Below, in pieces: positions 25,305 to 34,064 of a DNA stretch of 64,000 bases (within the stretch, counting starts at the first letter, position 1; every line of letters begins with the position of its first letter). The notes under the pieces were generated by a model. That model made no database searches, was not told the DNA's origin, and saw only the letters and a list, made by a program, of their open reading frames with translations. The position numbers and the translations under genes are program-made. Origin of the DNA: Acidobacteria bacterium UBA2990 (lineage in GTDB: Bacteria; Acidobacteriota; Vicinamibacteria; Vicinamibacterales; UBA8438); the NCBI GenBank assembly GCA_002347025.1, contig DEAE01000016.1:120957-184956 (forward strand). Direction: 5' to 3'.

Positions 25305-26651
25305 ATGATTACCGAAAGTGCCCTTATTGCGATAGCCGGCCTGATAGCCGTCGTGGCCTTACTATTCCTGCTGATCACCAGGTTCAGTTGGCATGTCTTC
25401 ATCGCACTCCTCGTGCCGATTGTTCTGTTCGCACTAATTCCCGGCCTTGATCGCCAAGCCTTCATTGATGCATTTGAACAAGGTTTCGGACGGACGATCC
25501 AGGGCATCGCTGTAGTCATCGTGCTAGGCTCGATACTCGCGGAGGCCCTCAAGCACACTGGCGGCATCGAACGGATCACGGTATCAATGATCCGATGGGT
25601 TGGAGAAACTCGGATGCCACTGGCCCTAACTTTAAGCGGGTTCGTGATCGGTCTGGCTATTTTCTCAGACGTGGGTTACCTCATCCTGAACCCGCTAGTC
25701 CACTCAGCCGCCCTCAATAGTGGTCTGAACATGAGTGTGATGGCAACAGGCTTGGTCGGTGCAATGCAACTCACCCACGCCATGGTTCCACCCACTCCAG
25801 GACCACTCGCTGCTGTGGCGTTGGTCGGGGCAGACATTGGTCGCGTGATCCTCTATGGCGGCATCGTCACCCTAGGGGCCTCACTCGCTGGATGGGTTTA
25901 CGCCCGCCTGGCTGGACCCCACATCGATTCGCCACCATCCCGTGAATTCGTGGGCCAGTCGTTCATCGACCAGGGCCGCGAAAGCGAACTACCATCAACC
26001 TGGCGAGCTTACGCACCAATCCTCATCCCTCTCACACTGATTGCAGGTCAGAGCATCACCGCCCTCACCCTACCAGAGGACCATTTCATAAACACTGCCA
26101 TGCTATATCTAGGCTGGCCAGTCGTTGCCTTGGGCATCGGCATCCTCCTCGCCTACCGGAATACTACGGCTGCACAAGCTAAAGACCGCAGCAATAAATG
26201 GATCGAGGACGCATTACGAGCATCGGCCATGATCATCATGGTGACCGGACTCGGTGGCGCCTTGAGCCAGATCTTGCGCGAAACGCCCGCTGTCGATGCA
26301 ATAGCCGAAACTGTCGCCGCGACTGGCCTACCAGCTATTTTTCTCCCGTTCGTTCTTGGCGTAGCTGGCAACATGATTACCGGTTCGACAACAGTCGGCG
26401 TCATCACCGCCGCTTCGGTCGCTGCACCAATGATGGACACGCTCGGGCTAAGCCCAGAGGCAACTATGCTGGCTGGTGCTTCGGGCTCAATGATCATCAA
26501 GTACGTTAACTCAAGTTATTTCTGGGTCTGCGCGTCATTGTCACGCATGTCGCTCAAATCGGCACTCCTCTCCTACGGAGGAGTCACTCTAGTCAACGGA
26601 CTTGCTGCGATGGCCATGGTCTATGTCTTGTGGACCGCTGGTTTGATCTAG
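25305..26651 (+). CDS. GntP/gluconate-type permease
   Basis: A 448-residue integral membrane protein of the GntP (gluconate:H+ symporter) family, about 12 transmembrane helices. The N-terminal IAIAGLIAVVALLFLLITRF and WHVFIALLVPIVLFALIPG, then LGSILAEALKHTGGIERI, FSDVGYLILNPLVHS, QLTHAMVPPTPGPLAA and GNMITGSTTVGVITAASVAAP are typical conserved loops. It should take up a sugar acid or hydroxy acid across the inner membrane. Two alpha-hydroxy-acid oxidase relatives and a PQQ dehydrogenase lie directly downstream on the same strand, so glycolate, lactate or another 2-hydroxy acid is a reasonable substrate guess. The gap to the oxidase is 190 bases, so they are probably not one transcript. Confidence 0.88.
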   Translation: MITESALIAIAGLIAVVALLFLLITRFSWHVFIALLVPIVLFALIPGLDRQAFIDAFEQGFGRTIQGIAVVIVLGSILAEALKHTGGIERITVSMIRWVGETRMPLALTLSGFVIGLAIFSDVGYLILNPLVHSAALNSGLNMSVMATGLVGAMQLTHAMVPPTPGPLAAVALVGADIGRVILYGGIVTLGASLAGWVYARLAGPHIDSPPSREFVGQSFIDQGRESELPSTWRAYAPILIPLTLIAGQSITALTLPEDHFINTAMLYLGWPVVALGIGILLAYRNTTAAQAKDRSNKWIEDALRASAMIIMVTGLGGALSQILRETPAVDAIAETVAATGLPAIFLPFVLGVAGNMITGSTTVGVITAASVAAPMMDTLGLSPEATMLAGASGSMIIKYVNSSYFWVCASLSRMSLKSALLSYGGVTLVNGLAAMAMVYVLWTAGLI

Positions 26652-26840
26652 AGGCCTGCTCATGACTCATCAACCGAGCTCGGAAGGGCAAGAACAGAAC
26701 GCTGCGGCCCCCAGTCGCAGGACTACAGCCTCGATCCCGTATCAGTTCTTGCTGTATCGTCTAATATGCAGTTGGTAATGATCACTGGTTAACAAAACAG
26801 TCATAGCTTTCTGAGGGCACTACCTCTGAGAGGAGTCATC

Positions 26841-28034
26841 GTGGGAAAAGTGGAACAACTGTGGCGTCATGGACTGTCTCGCCGTCAAGCGCTCGCCGGA
26901 CTGGTCTCTTTCCTTGCTTCATCGCCATTGCTCAATGCCCAGCGAGACCCCTGGCCACTCGGCCCGCACCGACGATTCCTCGGTTTCGACGAGATGCGTG
27001 ATGTTTTTGACTTCGAGCCGCTCTTTCGTGCGAACGTGCCACTGTCGGTGTACGACTACACTGCACATGGCACTGAATCGGAGTTCACACTGTATCGAAA
27101 CCGCGATGCCTTTGACTGGGTCCGACTCATCGGCAGCGGTGGCGTCAACCCAAGCGATGTCGATACTTCGACCGAACTGTTTGGACACCGGATGGCAAGC
27201 CCTATCATGCTGGCACCCACGGCTCGACAACGAGACCTTCATCCAGACGGCGAACTAGGCATGCATCGTGCGGCTACAACCACGTCGACAACCATGATCG
27301 TCAGTAACGTGTCGAGCTTTCCTTTTCCACGAATCGCCGATGCAGCCGATGGCCCACTTTGGTTTCAGCGCTATGCGACACGTGAACTCGAACCAAATCG
27401 TGTCGCTCTTGACGCCGCCCAGGAAGCAGGTGCGCAAACTATCGTGGTAACAATAGACCAGCAGGCCTCCTACTACGAACGTGATCTGCATGTCCGTCAC
27501 TTGGGCGGTGCACCGCGCCAGGTATCTCGACGGACCCGGCCAGACCCCCCTAATCCCTATCGGGTCGGTGCCGGGCGGCTATGGTACGAGTGGCAGCTAT
27601 TCGACGATCTTCGTCCTCTCTGCGAAGTCCCAATGCTCGCCAAAGGCATTCTGACGGGCGCGGGAGCCAAAAAATGCCTAGATCACGGTGTTGACGGCAT
27701 CATCGTCTCCAATCACGGTGGTCGCGCCCTTGATTACGGTCCCTCAAGTCTTGAGGTCCTGGAAGAAGTAGTTGAGGCTGTAGGCGGTCAAGTGCCAGTG
27801 CTCATTGACAGTGGCTTCCGGCGAGGCAGTGATGCCCTGAAGGCGCTCGCATTGGGAGCCGATGCAGTCTGCTTCGGCCGTGCATCCCGATGGGGCCTAG
27901 GTGCCTTTGGGGAACCAGGTGCGCAAAAGGTGATCGACATTCTCAATGCGGAGTTGAAGCAAGCCATGGCGACAGCCGGCTGTGCTTCGGTCGCAGAGAT
28001 CGATCGCAGCATCGTCACGACTAGCTTCCCTTAG
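26841..28034 (+). CDS. Tat-exported FMN alpha-hydroxy-acid oxidase/dehydrogenase
   Basis: A 397-residue member of the lactate/glycolate oxidase family. GTG 26841 follows GAGGAG by five bases. Residues 12-17 (LSRRQA) with a hydrophobic core and LLNAQ form a Tat-like signal, unusual for this family. The FMN-enzyme residues are all present: Tyr73 in YDYTA, Tyr178 in LWFQRY, Asp206 in VTID, the Arg in ERD (214), Lys268 in AKGI, His292 and Arg295 in SNHGGR. It should oxidise a 2-hydroxy acid to the 2-oxo acid, with electrons to O2, quinone or cytochrome. Paired with a divergent paralogue 114 bases downstream and preceded by the GntP permease. Confidence 0.88.
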   Translation: MGKVEQLWRHGLSRRQALAGLVSFLASSPLLNAQRDPWPLGPHRRFLGFDEMRDVFDFEPLFRANVPLSVYDYTAHGTESEFTLYRNRDAFDWVRLIGSGGVNPSDVDTSTELFGHRMASPIMLAPTARQRDLHPDGELGMHRAATTTSTTMIVSNVSSFPFPRIADAADGPLWFQRYATRELEPNRVALDAAQEAGAQTIVVTIDQQASYYERDLHVRHLGGAPRQVSRRTRPDPPNPYRVGAGRLWYEWQLFDDLRPLCEVPMLAKGILTGAGAKKCLDHGVDGIIVSNHGGRALDYGPSSLEVLEEVVEAVGGQVPVLIDSGFRRGSDALKALALGADAVCFGRASRWGLGAFGEPGAQKVIDILNAELKQAMATAGCASVAEIDRSIVTTSFP

Positions 28035-28148
28035 AAAATTCTGGGCAAGACTTCACTGAGGTTCTAAGCAAAGGTCTTGGATTAAACCTATTTCCGGTTC
28101 CTCAGTGTGTTATTCAGGGCACCTGTCCTGAAGACGAGGGTTGAAATC

Positions 28149-29183
28149 ATGAAGTTTGACAAGCGGGAGTCTCAGAAGCAATTCGCTGCATTCATGGCTA
28201 ATTCTCAGCTAGCCCAAACAGCGCGTGGTGGTGGAGCGCCACCGAATGACCGCCTCGCACCGGTGCTAGAACTGGTCAACGTACCCGAATTCGAATCGAC
28301 GGCCAAACTGGTCTTGTCACCGGATCGATTCAACGCCATAAGTGGTGGGAGCCGGGCGTCGTTCGACAAAATGACCTTCAGACAGCGGTTGATGGTCTAC
28401 GCCATGGACCTTGACTTGACCACAACCCTATTCGGGCATGAGATGTTCGCCCCGATCATCGTAGGGCCGGTGTCCGGACAGCAGAACCTTCATGCGGATG
28501 GGGAAGTGGAAACAGCCCGTGGTAGCTCAGCAGCCAAGGCAATCATGGTCGCCACTAGCGGTTCGGACCAAGCAATCGGCGAAGTCGTTGCAGCGAGCAA
28601 CGAACCAGTCTGGTATCAAGTGTATGCGGATGCACCAGCTGTCGAGGACGACGCATCACGTGCGGTTTCCGGTGGATGCCAAACCGTCTGCGTTACTGTC
28701 GGTGTCTCCTCCGATCACACTCCAAGCGCGACAGACTGGGAGGTAATTGACCGGTTGAATCAAGCTATCAATGTACCGCTCATCGTAAAGGGCATCATGA
28801 GCAGCAGGGATGCCCAAGCGGCCATCGAACATGGCGCGCAAGGACTCGTCGTATCGAGTCACGGAGGTCTGATCAGTGGAGGAGATGGAGCCCTGCCGAT
28901 CGATGTCCTCCCTGCAGTGGCCGACATTGTCGATGGCGAGGTCCCAATCCTCGTTGATGGAAGCTTCCGCAGAGGAACAGACGTGCTCAAAGGTCTTGCC
29001 TTAGGCGCCACCGCTGTCATGGTAGCAAGACCCGCAATGTGGGGACTCGCGGCCTATGGCGCTGAGGGAGTTCAAACAGTGATCGAGATACTCCAGACTG
29101 AGCTAGCCAGAAACATGGCCGCTTCGGGTCGACCAACGATCGCCACGATTGACCGTTCGCTCGTCCGGTTCGATTCACGCTAA
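28149..29183 (+). CDS. degenerate alpha-hydroxy-acid oxidase paralogue, substrate-site residues lost
   Basis: A 344-residue TIM-barrel related to the preceding enzyme, about 50 residues shorter; an in-frame start at 28107 would add 14 residues but ATG 28149 looks right. Lys214 (VKGI) and His238 (SSHGG) of the FMN-type site remain, and the phosphate-binding VDGSFRRGTDVLKGLALGA is intact. The substrate-carboxylate residues are gone: YDYI is FNAI, the aspartate of VTVD is VTVG185, the GRRE-type arginine loop is deleted, and the SNHGGR arginine is Leu241 (GGLISG). FMN binding may persist, but ordinary 2-hydroxy-acid oxidation is unlikely. It is fully open, without frameshifts, so probably a functional divergent protein rather than a pseudogene. 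Confidence 0.8.
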   Translation: MKFDKRESQKQFAAFMANSQLAQTARGGGAPPNDRLAPVLELVNVPEFESTAKLVLSPDRFNAISGGSRASFDKMTFRQRLMVYAMDLDLTTTLFGHEMFAPIIVGPVSGQQNLHADGEVETARGSSAAKAIMVATSGSDQAIGEVVAASNEPVWYQVYADAPAVEDDASRAVSGGCQTVCVTVGVSSDHTPSATDWEVIDRLNQAINVPLIVKGIMSSRDAQAAIEHGAQGLVVSSHGGLISGGDGALPIDVLPAVADIVDGEVPILVDGSFRRGTDVLKGLALGATAVMVARPAMWGLAAYGAEGVQTVIEILQTELARNMAASGRPTIATIDRSLVRFDSR

Positions 29184-29301
29184 AGATGCGGCCGTACATT
29201 TCACCAGCGGACATCGCGGCTGACATTCCGATAAGGAAGCAAAAGACACTCCATCCCAACCCCCTACTACCTACCTCCAGCGGTAGTACGAGAGGTGACC
29301 C

Positions 29302-31260
29302 ATGAGAACACACTGTGTAGTTGCGATCGTAATTGGCACAACAGTCCTGGCTGCCGCGCAAGACCATGCAACGGAAATGGTTGAATGGCGCTACGTGGGC
29401 GCCGACCAAGCATCCTCGAAATATTCAGCGGTCGAAGATATCAACTTAGACAACGTCTCCCAGCTTGAAGTGGCTTGGACCTGGGAACCAAATGAGCTAC
29501 CCAATCAAGAATTTAGCACCAGACCGGGCAGCTTCGAAGCAACCGCGTTGATGATTGACAACGTGATCTACGTGTCAACGATGTACACACGGGTCGTGGC
29601 CCTCGACGCTGAAACCGGCCAGACACTGTGGGTCTTCGACCCTGAGGCCTACCGAACCGGCCCCCGTGGTGCGGGGCCAGGCGGCTTCAAGCATCGCGGG
29701 GTGGCTGCTTGGGGTTCAGGCAGTGAACTGCGAATGTTCATCAACAGCAGGGACCGGTTGCACGCGATCAGCGCAGCCAATGGAAAGCCAATTACCTCAT
29801 TTGGTACTGAGGGACACATAGTTCTAACTGAAGGTTTCCCGAATCCGGTCACCCGTGATGAATTTGACCAGACATCCCCACCGGTGGTCTTCGACGATCT
29901 GGTCATCGTGGGTAGCCGGGTACCCGACCGCGTACAGCACCGATTCGACACCCCAGGCTCCATACAAGCATTCGACGTGCACACCGGCCAACGTCGTTGG
30001 GTGTTCTACACCGTACCCCAGTCAAATGATGCCTTCGGCGCCGACACCTGGCAGGACGAGTCGTGGCGCTTTACCGGTCATGCCAACGTGTGGGGACTCA
30101 TGTCACTCGATGAAGAACGTGGACTGCTCTACATCCCAACAAGCACACCGAGCAGTGACTTCTGGGGCGGACGGCGCGTGGGCGCTAACCTGTTTGCAGA
30201 GTCTCTCGTCGCTCTCGATGTGAGAACGGGACAGCGCGAATGGCATTTCCAAACCGTGCATCACGGACTCTGGGACTACGACCTAACCTCCGCCCCCAAC
30301 CTGATGACTCTCGAGGTGGACGGACGCTCCATCGACGCTGTGGCTGAAGTCTCAAAACAGGGATTTACTTATGTTTTCGACCGAGTGACTGGTGAGCCGG
30401 TCTGGCCGATTGAGGAACGAACTGTCAATACTGATACTGACGTCCCTGGCGAAATACCCTATCCGACGCAACCATTTCCCACTAAGCCACCACCATTCGC
30501 CGGACAGGGCGTCACCATCGAGGATGCCAACGACCTTACGCCGGAGGTCCATCGGCTTGCACTTGAACAACTGCGCACCTACCGACTTGGACCGCTCTTC
30601 ACCCCACCTAGCCTGCAGGGTACTTTGCAACGCCCGCGAGTCGATGGTGGCGCGAACTGGGGCGGAGCGGCATTGGACCCAACTACCAACTGGATCTACG
30701 TCCGAACATCCGAAGGAACCTCACCAAATCAGGTCTGTGCTATCGACCCAAACGTAGCTGATGTTGATGTCCCCTACACAAATAACTGCCCCCGTGGGGG
30801 GTCAGGCGGCATCTTTCGCAGCTTGGACGGCTACGTCCCTGCTGAACGCAGTCCGCTGGGACCCATCCCCCTGATCAAGCCGCCCTATGCCAAATTGGTA
30901 GCAATCGACCTCAACGCCGGGGACATTGCCTGGAGCGTCCCCTTCGGTGAAGGCAGCCGACTCTTGCGGAATCACCCGCTCTTGCGCAACGCCAGCTTGC
31001 CAGACCGCCTCGGAACCCCTGGCGCCAATGGACCGATGGTCACCGGCGGAGGATTGGTGTTCCTAGGCGGGGGCGAACCATTCCTATATGCCTTCGACGC
31101 GTCGACCGGTCGGGAAGTTACCCGGCTGCCCACGGAGTTCCGAACCAGCGGCAACCCAATGACCTACCGGTCAAAGGCCGGACGCCAGTTCATCCTCATC
31201 GCCACTGGGGCAGGACCAGACGCATCGCTCGTTGCCTTCGCCCTGCCTATGTCGTCGTAA
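29302..31260 (+). CDS. exported PQQ-dependent dehydrogenase (glucose dehydrogenase-like propeller)
   Basis: A 652-residue quinoprotein. The signal peptide is MRTHCVVAIVIGTTVLAAAQ, with GAGGTGA just upstream of the ATG. The mature part opens with EWRYVGADQASSKYSAVEDI and has a long propeller with repeats such as VVALDAETGQTLWVFDPEAY and LVALDVRTGQREWHFQTVHH, and the family signature WDYDLTSAPNLMTLEVDG. GANWGGAALDPTTNWIYVRTSEG and PYAKLVAIDLNAGDIAW are typical of membrane-type glucose/quinate dehydrogenase propellers, here without membrane helices. No CxxCH heme is seen. It likely oxidises an alcohol or sugar in the periplasm with PQQ. Same strand as the two FMN oxidases and the permease. Confidence 0.88.
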   Translation: MRTHCVVAIVIGTTVLAAAQDHATEMVEWRYVGADQASSKYSAVEDINLDNVSQLEVAWTWEPNELPNQEFSTRPGSFEATALMIDNVIYVSTMYTRVVALDAETGQTLWVFDPEAYRTGPRGAGPGGFKHRGVAAWGSGSELRMFINSRDRLHAISAANGKPITSFGTEGHIVLTEGFPNPVTRDEFDQTSPPVVFDDLVIVGSRVPDRVQHRFDTPGSIQAFDVHTGQRRWVFYTVPQSNDAFGADTWQDESWRFTGHANVWGLMSLDEERGLLYIPTSTPSSDFWGGRRVGANLFAESLVALDVRTGQREWHFQTVHHGLWDYDLTSAPNLMTLEVDGRSIDAVAEVSKQGFTYVFDRVTGEPVWPIEERTVNTDTDVPGEIPYPTQPFPTKPPPFAGQGVTIEDANDLTPEVHRLALEQLRTYRLGPLFTPPSLQGTLQRPRVDGGANWGGAALDPTTNWIYVRTSEGTSPNQVCAIDPNVADVDVPYTNNCPRGGSGGIFRSLDGYVPAERSPLGPIPLIKPPYAKLVAIDLNAGDIAWSVPFGEGSRLLRNHPLLRNASLPDRLGTPGANGPMVTGGGLVFLGGGEPFLYAFDASTGREVTRLPTEFRTSGNPMTYRSKAGRQFILIATGAGPDASLVAFALPMSS

Positions 31261-31362
31261 CCGGTCAACCTCACCTGGAAGGAAGGGGCACAGGTAACTA
31301 AGGCGCGTGCTCACAAGGAGACGGGTCTTTCGGCAACCGGGTTCACCCGTAGTGTCACACCA

Positions 31363-32916
31363 CTATTCGTCGTTGGTTTGGGCCAGATACTGATTGGCTT
31401 CTTGGTAACCCGGTAAATGCTCCCGCCCTTGCCAATTCGAACGAAGAATCTCATACTGCTCTACTGCTATTGCACGGTCACCGGCACGAGCAGCTGCCCG
31501 CGCTAGCCCGAGCAATGACCGGGCGCGACCGGGCATGCGCTCTAAGGAGGTCGCAAATTTAGCAGCGGCCTCGTCGGAGCGATCAAGCTCGAGCAGGATT
31601 TCGCCGAACAGTTCGTAAGGTGGTTTAACCGGGTTTGCAGCGCCATTCGGCAGGCGCATCTCGGATACGATTTCAAGAGCTTCGTCCATCAAGGCCACCG
31701 CTTCGTCTCCCTCTCCCCTTGCTAGACGTAGCAACGCGGCCACCTCGCGATACATAATTTGGCTTACCTGATTGCCCCCCTCTGCCAGCTCTTTCAACCG
31801 AGTCTCAGCCGCAGCCGCTGTGTCGAGGTCACCGGTCTTAACTGCGCTCATGCCCGTCGCCAATAGCTCAGCAGGAGCCGACTCCTCGGTAACAGGGAGA
31901 ACCCGCCACTCTTCGGTCTCGACCACGTAACGCGCATTGAGCAGCGGTAAACTATTCGCCGCGCGCGCCTGTCCATCACTCTCCCGGAACACCATCTCCA
32001 AACGCTCGATCCAGGTTCGAGCTTTCGCATAGTCACCAAGTTGAAGATCGCCATACTGCCCCCAATCGAGGGGATGCACTGTGTCACCCACACTGTCACC
32101 TGCCACCCACAAATCACGGGCCACGTCATAGGCAATCTGGTTGTGATTGGAAACATAATCCCACATGCCGTGCTGGATAAAGATGTGCGTCGGCATATGC
32201 CGCGCATGCGCTACAGCCGGCGCAATCTCGGCATACCGCAACGCTGCGGGGAGTGCTAAAGGTGCATGGATTGGATCATCGAAAGAATGAATCGCGTAGT
32301 GGGGAGCACCGGGATGGCTCCGGTTTTCGCCAAACACCTTCAGCGCCAATGCTCCGGCCATCACCTCATACCTGCCTGTCCGGTCGTCCATCGCACGCGC
32401 CGCGCTCAGAGTCGCCACGGCCGTGAAGGTGGCAACCTCGTCATCTTCGGGATACTGCTGCTGAAGCCGCTGCATCGCCTCCATATAGGCAACACGACGG
32501 TCATCGTATTCGCCCTCCCCCCAGAGAGTCTCCACGGCGCCCAAAAACCCCTTCTCTCTCTCAGTAGGCGCCTTGGCTAGCCGCTCCTCTCGTGTAGCTC
32601 CCAATCGTTCAAGAACAGCACGTGGGTTATCGTTGTCCGGCTCAGTCGCAAACAGCGGGTGGTTGTAGCAAAGTGTTTCCCCCCAGTAGGCCATCGCAAA
32701 ATCCGGTTCAAGCTGCTGAGCCGCCTGGAATTCTGCGATTGCCTGTTTCCAACCAAAACTGTGGAGGATAGCAACACCTCGCAAAAAATGCTGCTGTGCC
32801 TCGGCTGAACCAGAAGTCGGAAAGTCTAATGACCCAACATTATCGAACTGCGCTTCCGCAGGAGCCCCCACAACAAGCTGAGCCAACATCACGACAACAA
32901 CGAACAATCGCTTCAT
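31363..32916 (-). CDS. exported tetratricopeptide-repeat protein
   Basis: A 517-residue secreted TPR-type protein. Signal peptide KRLFVVVVMLAQLVVGAPAEAQ; AGGAG stands six bases before the ATG. The N-terminus FDNVGSLDFPTSGSAEAQQHF leads into helical repeats (HFLRGVAILHSFGWKQAIAEF, FAMAYWGETLCYNHPLF), a histidine-rich segment PHYAIHSFDDP and ARHMPTHIFIQHGMWDYV, and C-terminal TPRs with SLLGLARAAARAGDRAIAVEQYEIL. This layout matches a widely distributed group of exported TPR proteins with conserved HxxHIF segments and no known role. The conserved His and Asp could bind a metal. Convergent with the PQQ dehydrogenase gene. Confidence 0.82.
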   Translation of the reverse strand: MKRLFVVVVMLAQLVVGAPAEAQFDNVGSLDFPTSGSAEAQQHFLRGVAILHSFGWKQAIAEFQAAQQLEPDFAMAYWGETLCYNHPLFATEPDNDNPRAVLERLGATREERLAKAPTEREKGFLGAVETLWGEGEYDDRRVAYMEAMQRLQQQYPEDDEVATFTAVATLSAARAMDDRTGRYEVMAGALALKVFGENRSHPGAPHYAIHSFDDPIHAPLALPAALRYAEIAPAVAHARHMPTHIFIQHGMWDYVSNHNQIAYDVARDLWVAGDSVGDTVHPLDWGQYGDLQLGDYAKARTWIERLEMVFRESDGQARAANSLPLLNARYVVETEEWRVLPVTEESAPAELLATGMSAVKTGDLDTAAAAETRLKELAEGGNQVSQIMYREVAALLRLARGEGDEAVALMDEALEIVSEMRLPNGAANPVKPPYELFGEILLELDRSDEAAAKFATSLERMPGRARSLLGLARAAARAGDRAIAVEQYEILRSNWQGREHLPGYQEANQYLAQTNDE

Positions 32917-33101
32917 CAGATACTCCTAAAGTTACTTTGAAACCAATGTGGAACCTTGCTTAGTATAGCGTCGTCATACCTGACCAACAGCTTATCTTCT
33001 CTGGAAGTTCGGAATTCACTAAATCCCAACACACCAAGATACCGTCTCAGTCTGAGCCCGCATCACCGACAATACATTCAACCCTAGTCAAACCAACTCG
33101 T

Positions 33102-33131
33102 TTGATAGAATAATTATCACTGGAGTAAATA
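33102..33131 (+). promoter_or_regulatory. possible sigma70-type promoter for the barrel gene
   Basis: TTGATA (33102-33107) and TAAATA (33126-33131) are separated by 18 bases in an AT-rich stretch about 65 bases before the outer-membrane barrel start, in otherwise GC-rich DNA. The spacing is right and the hexamers are near consensus. Only position and pattern support it. Confidence 0.35.
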
Positions 33132-33196
33132 TTTATACTTATCATTCGATTTCGCGTAGGTTCTGGTTGCTATCACAATAAAAGGGTCACCAGTCG

Positions 33197-34030
33197 ATGT
33201 TCTTCAGACCTTGGACTCGGTGGGCAAGCGTGGCACTCACCTGGATCGCGCTCACCACTGGGGACTTACTGCAGGCGGCTGAGCCAGACGACAGCAGTGA
33301 ACTAGCAGCTGTCGCAGCAGGCCAGCTCCCAACTAGCGATGACGTAGATTTCTTGTTTGGTCGGCCAGGTTGGTATTTCGGGATCTCTGGAGGCTGGCGC
33401 CTTCCGTCACAAAGCAGCGGCATTTTCGACTTTACCCGCAAGCAGTTCACCGTGGACAAAGGTGCCTTTGACGGCTCCATGTTCCGTGTCGCTCTAGGCA
33501 AGTCAGTTGCACGCCGAGTCGACATCGTGTTCGACCTGGATCTTAGCGGGGCAACAGTACCGTCGGAATATCGTGATTTCCTTGACGATAATTACACTCC
33601 GAACGACAAGAGTGACGATCTTCCAATCATGCAAACCACCAGACTCAGGCAACTGCCACTCACCGGCTCCGTGCGCTACTGGCTGAAGCCACGAGGTCGG
33701 GAGATAGGCCGTTACGCCTGGGTCCCAAATCGTATAGCCCCCTATCTGGGGGTAGGAGGGGGAACCCAGTGGTATCAGTTTGATCAAGCAGGAGAATTTG
33801 TTGATTTCCGCAATTACGACATCCTCAATTCACTACTGCGCTCGGATGGCTGGGCGGCCACTGGGCACGTTTTCGGGGGAACCAGTATCAAGCTGTCCCG
33901 TCGAGTGTTTGCCGGGATGGAAATCCGGTATAACTGGTCTGACACTCCACTCTCAAGAGATTTTGTCGGGTTTGATAACATCGATCTTGGTGGGCTACAG
34001 CTGACTGTTGGGATCGAAATTGTCGGTTGA
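33197..34030 (+). CDS. outer-membrane beta-barrel protein
   Basis: A 277-residue exported protein beginning MFFRPWTRWASVALTWIALT with a signal peptide ending near LLQAAEP. The mature part alternates amphipathic strands: FGISGGWRLPSQSS, FRVALGKSVARRVDIVFDLDL, LTGSVRYWLKPRG, IAPYLGVGGGTQWYQF, FGGTSIKLSRRVFAGMEIRYNW and the final GLQLTVGIEIVG. The glycine-rich strand turns, PYLGVGGG motif and aromatic belt are those of OmpA/OmpW-like eight-stranded barrels. The C-terminal residue is Gly, not Phe, so canonical BAM signal matching is weak. Function unknown. A second, Gly/aromatic-rich protein follows 34 bases later in the same direction. Confidence 0.78.
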   Translation: MFFRPWTRWASVALTWIALTTGDLLQAAEPDDSSELAAVAAGQLPTSDDVDFLFGRPGWYFGISGGWRLPSQSSGIFDFTRKQFTVDKGAFDGSMFRVALGKSVARRVDIVFDLDLSGATVPSEYRDFLDDNYTPNDKSDDLPIMQTTRLRQLPLTGSVRYWLKPRGREIGRYAWVPNRIAPYLGVGGGTQWYQFDQAGEFVDFRNYDILNSLLRSDGWAATGHVFGGTSIKLSRRVFAGMEIRYNWSDTPLSRDFVGFDNIDLGGLQLTVGIEIVG

Positions 34031-34064
34031 AAAGGCCGGCAACCTAAAAGCGAGGACTCTCTGT

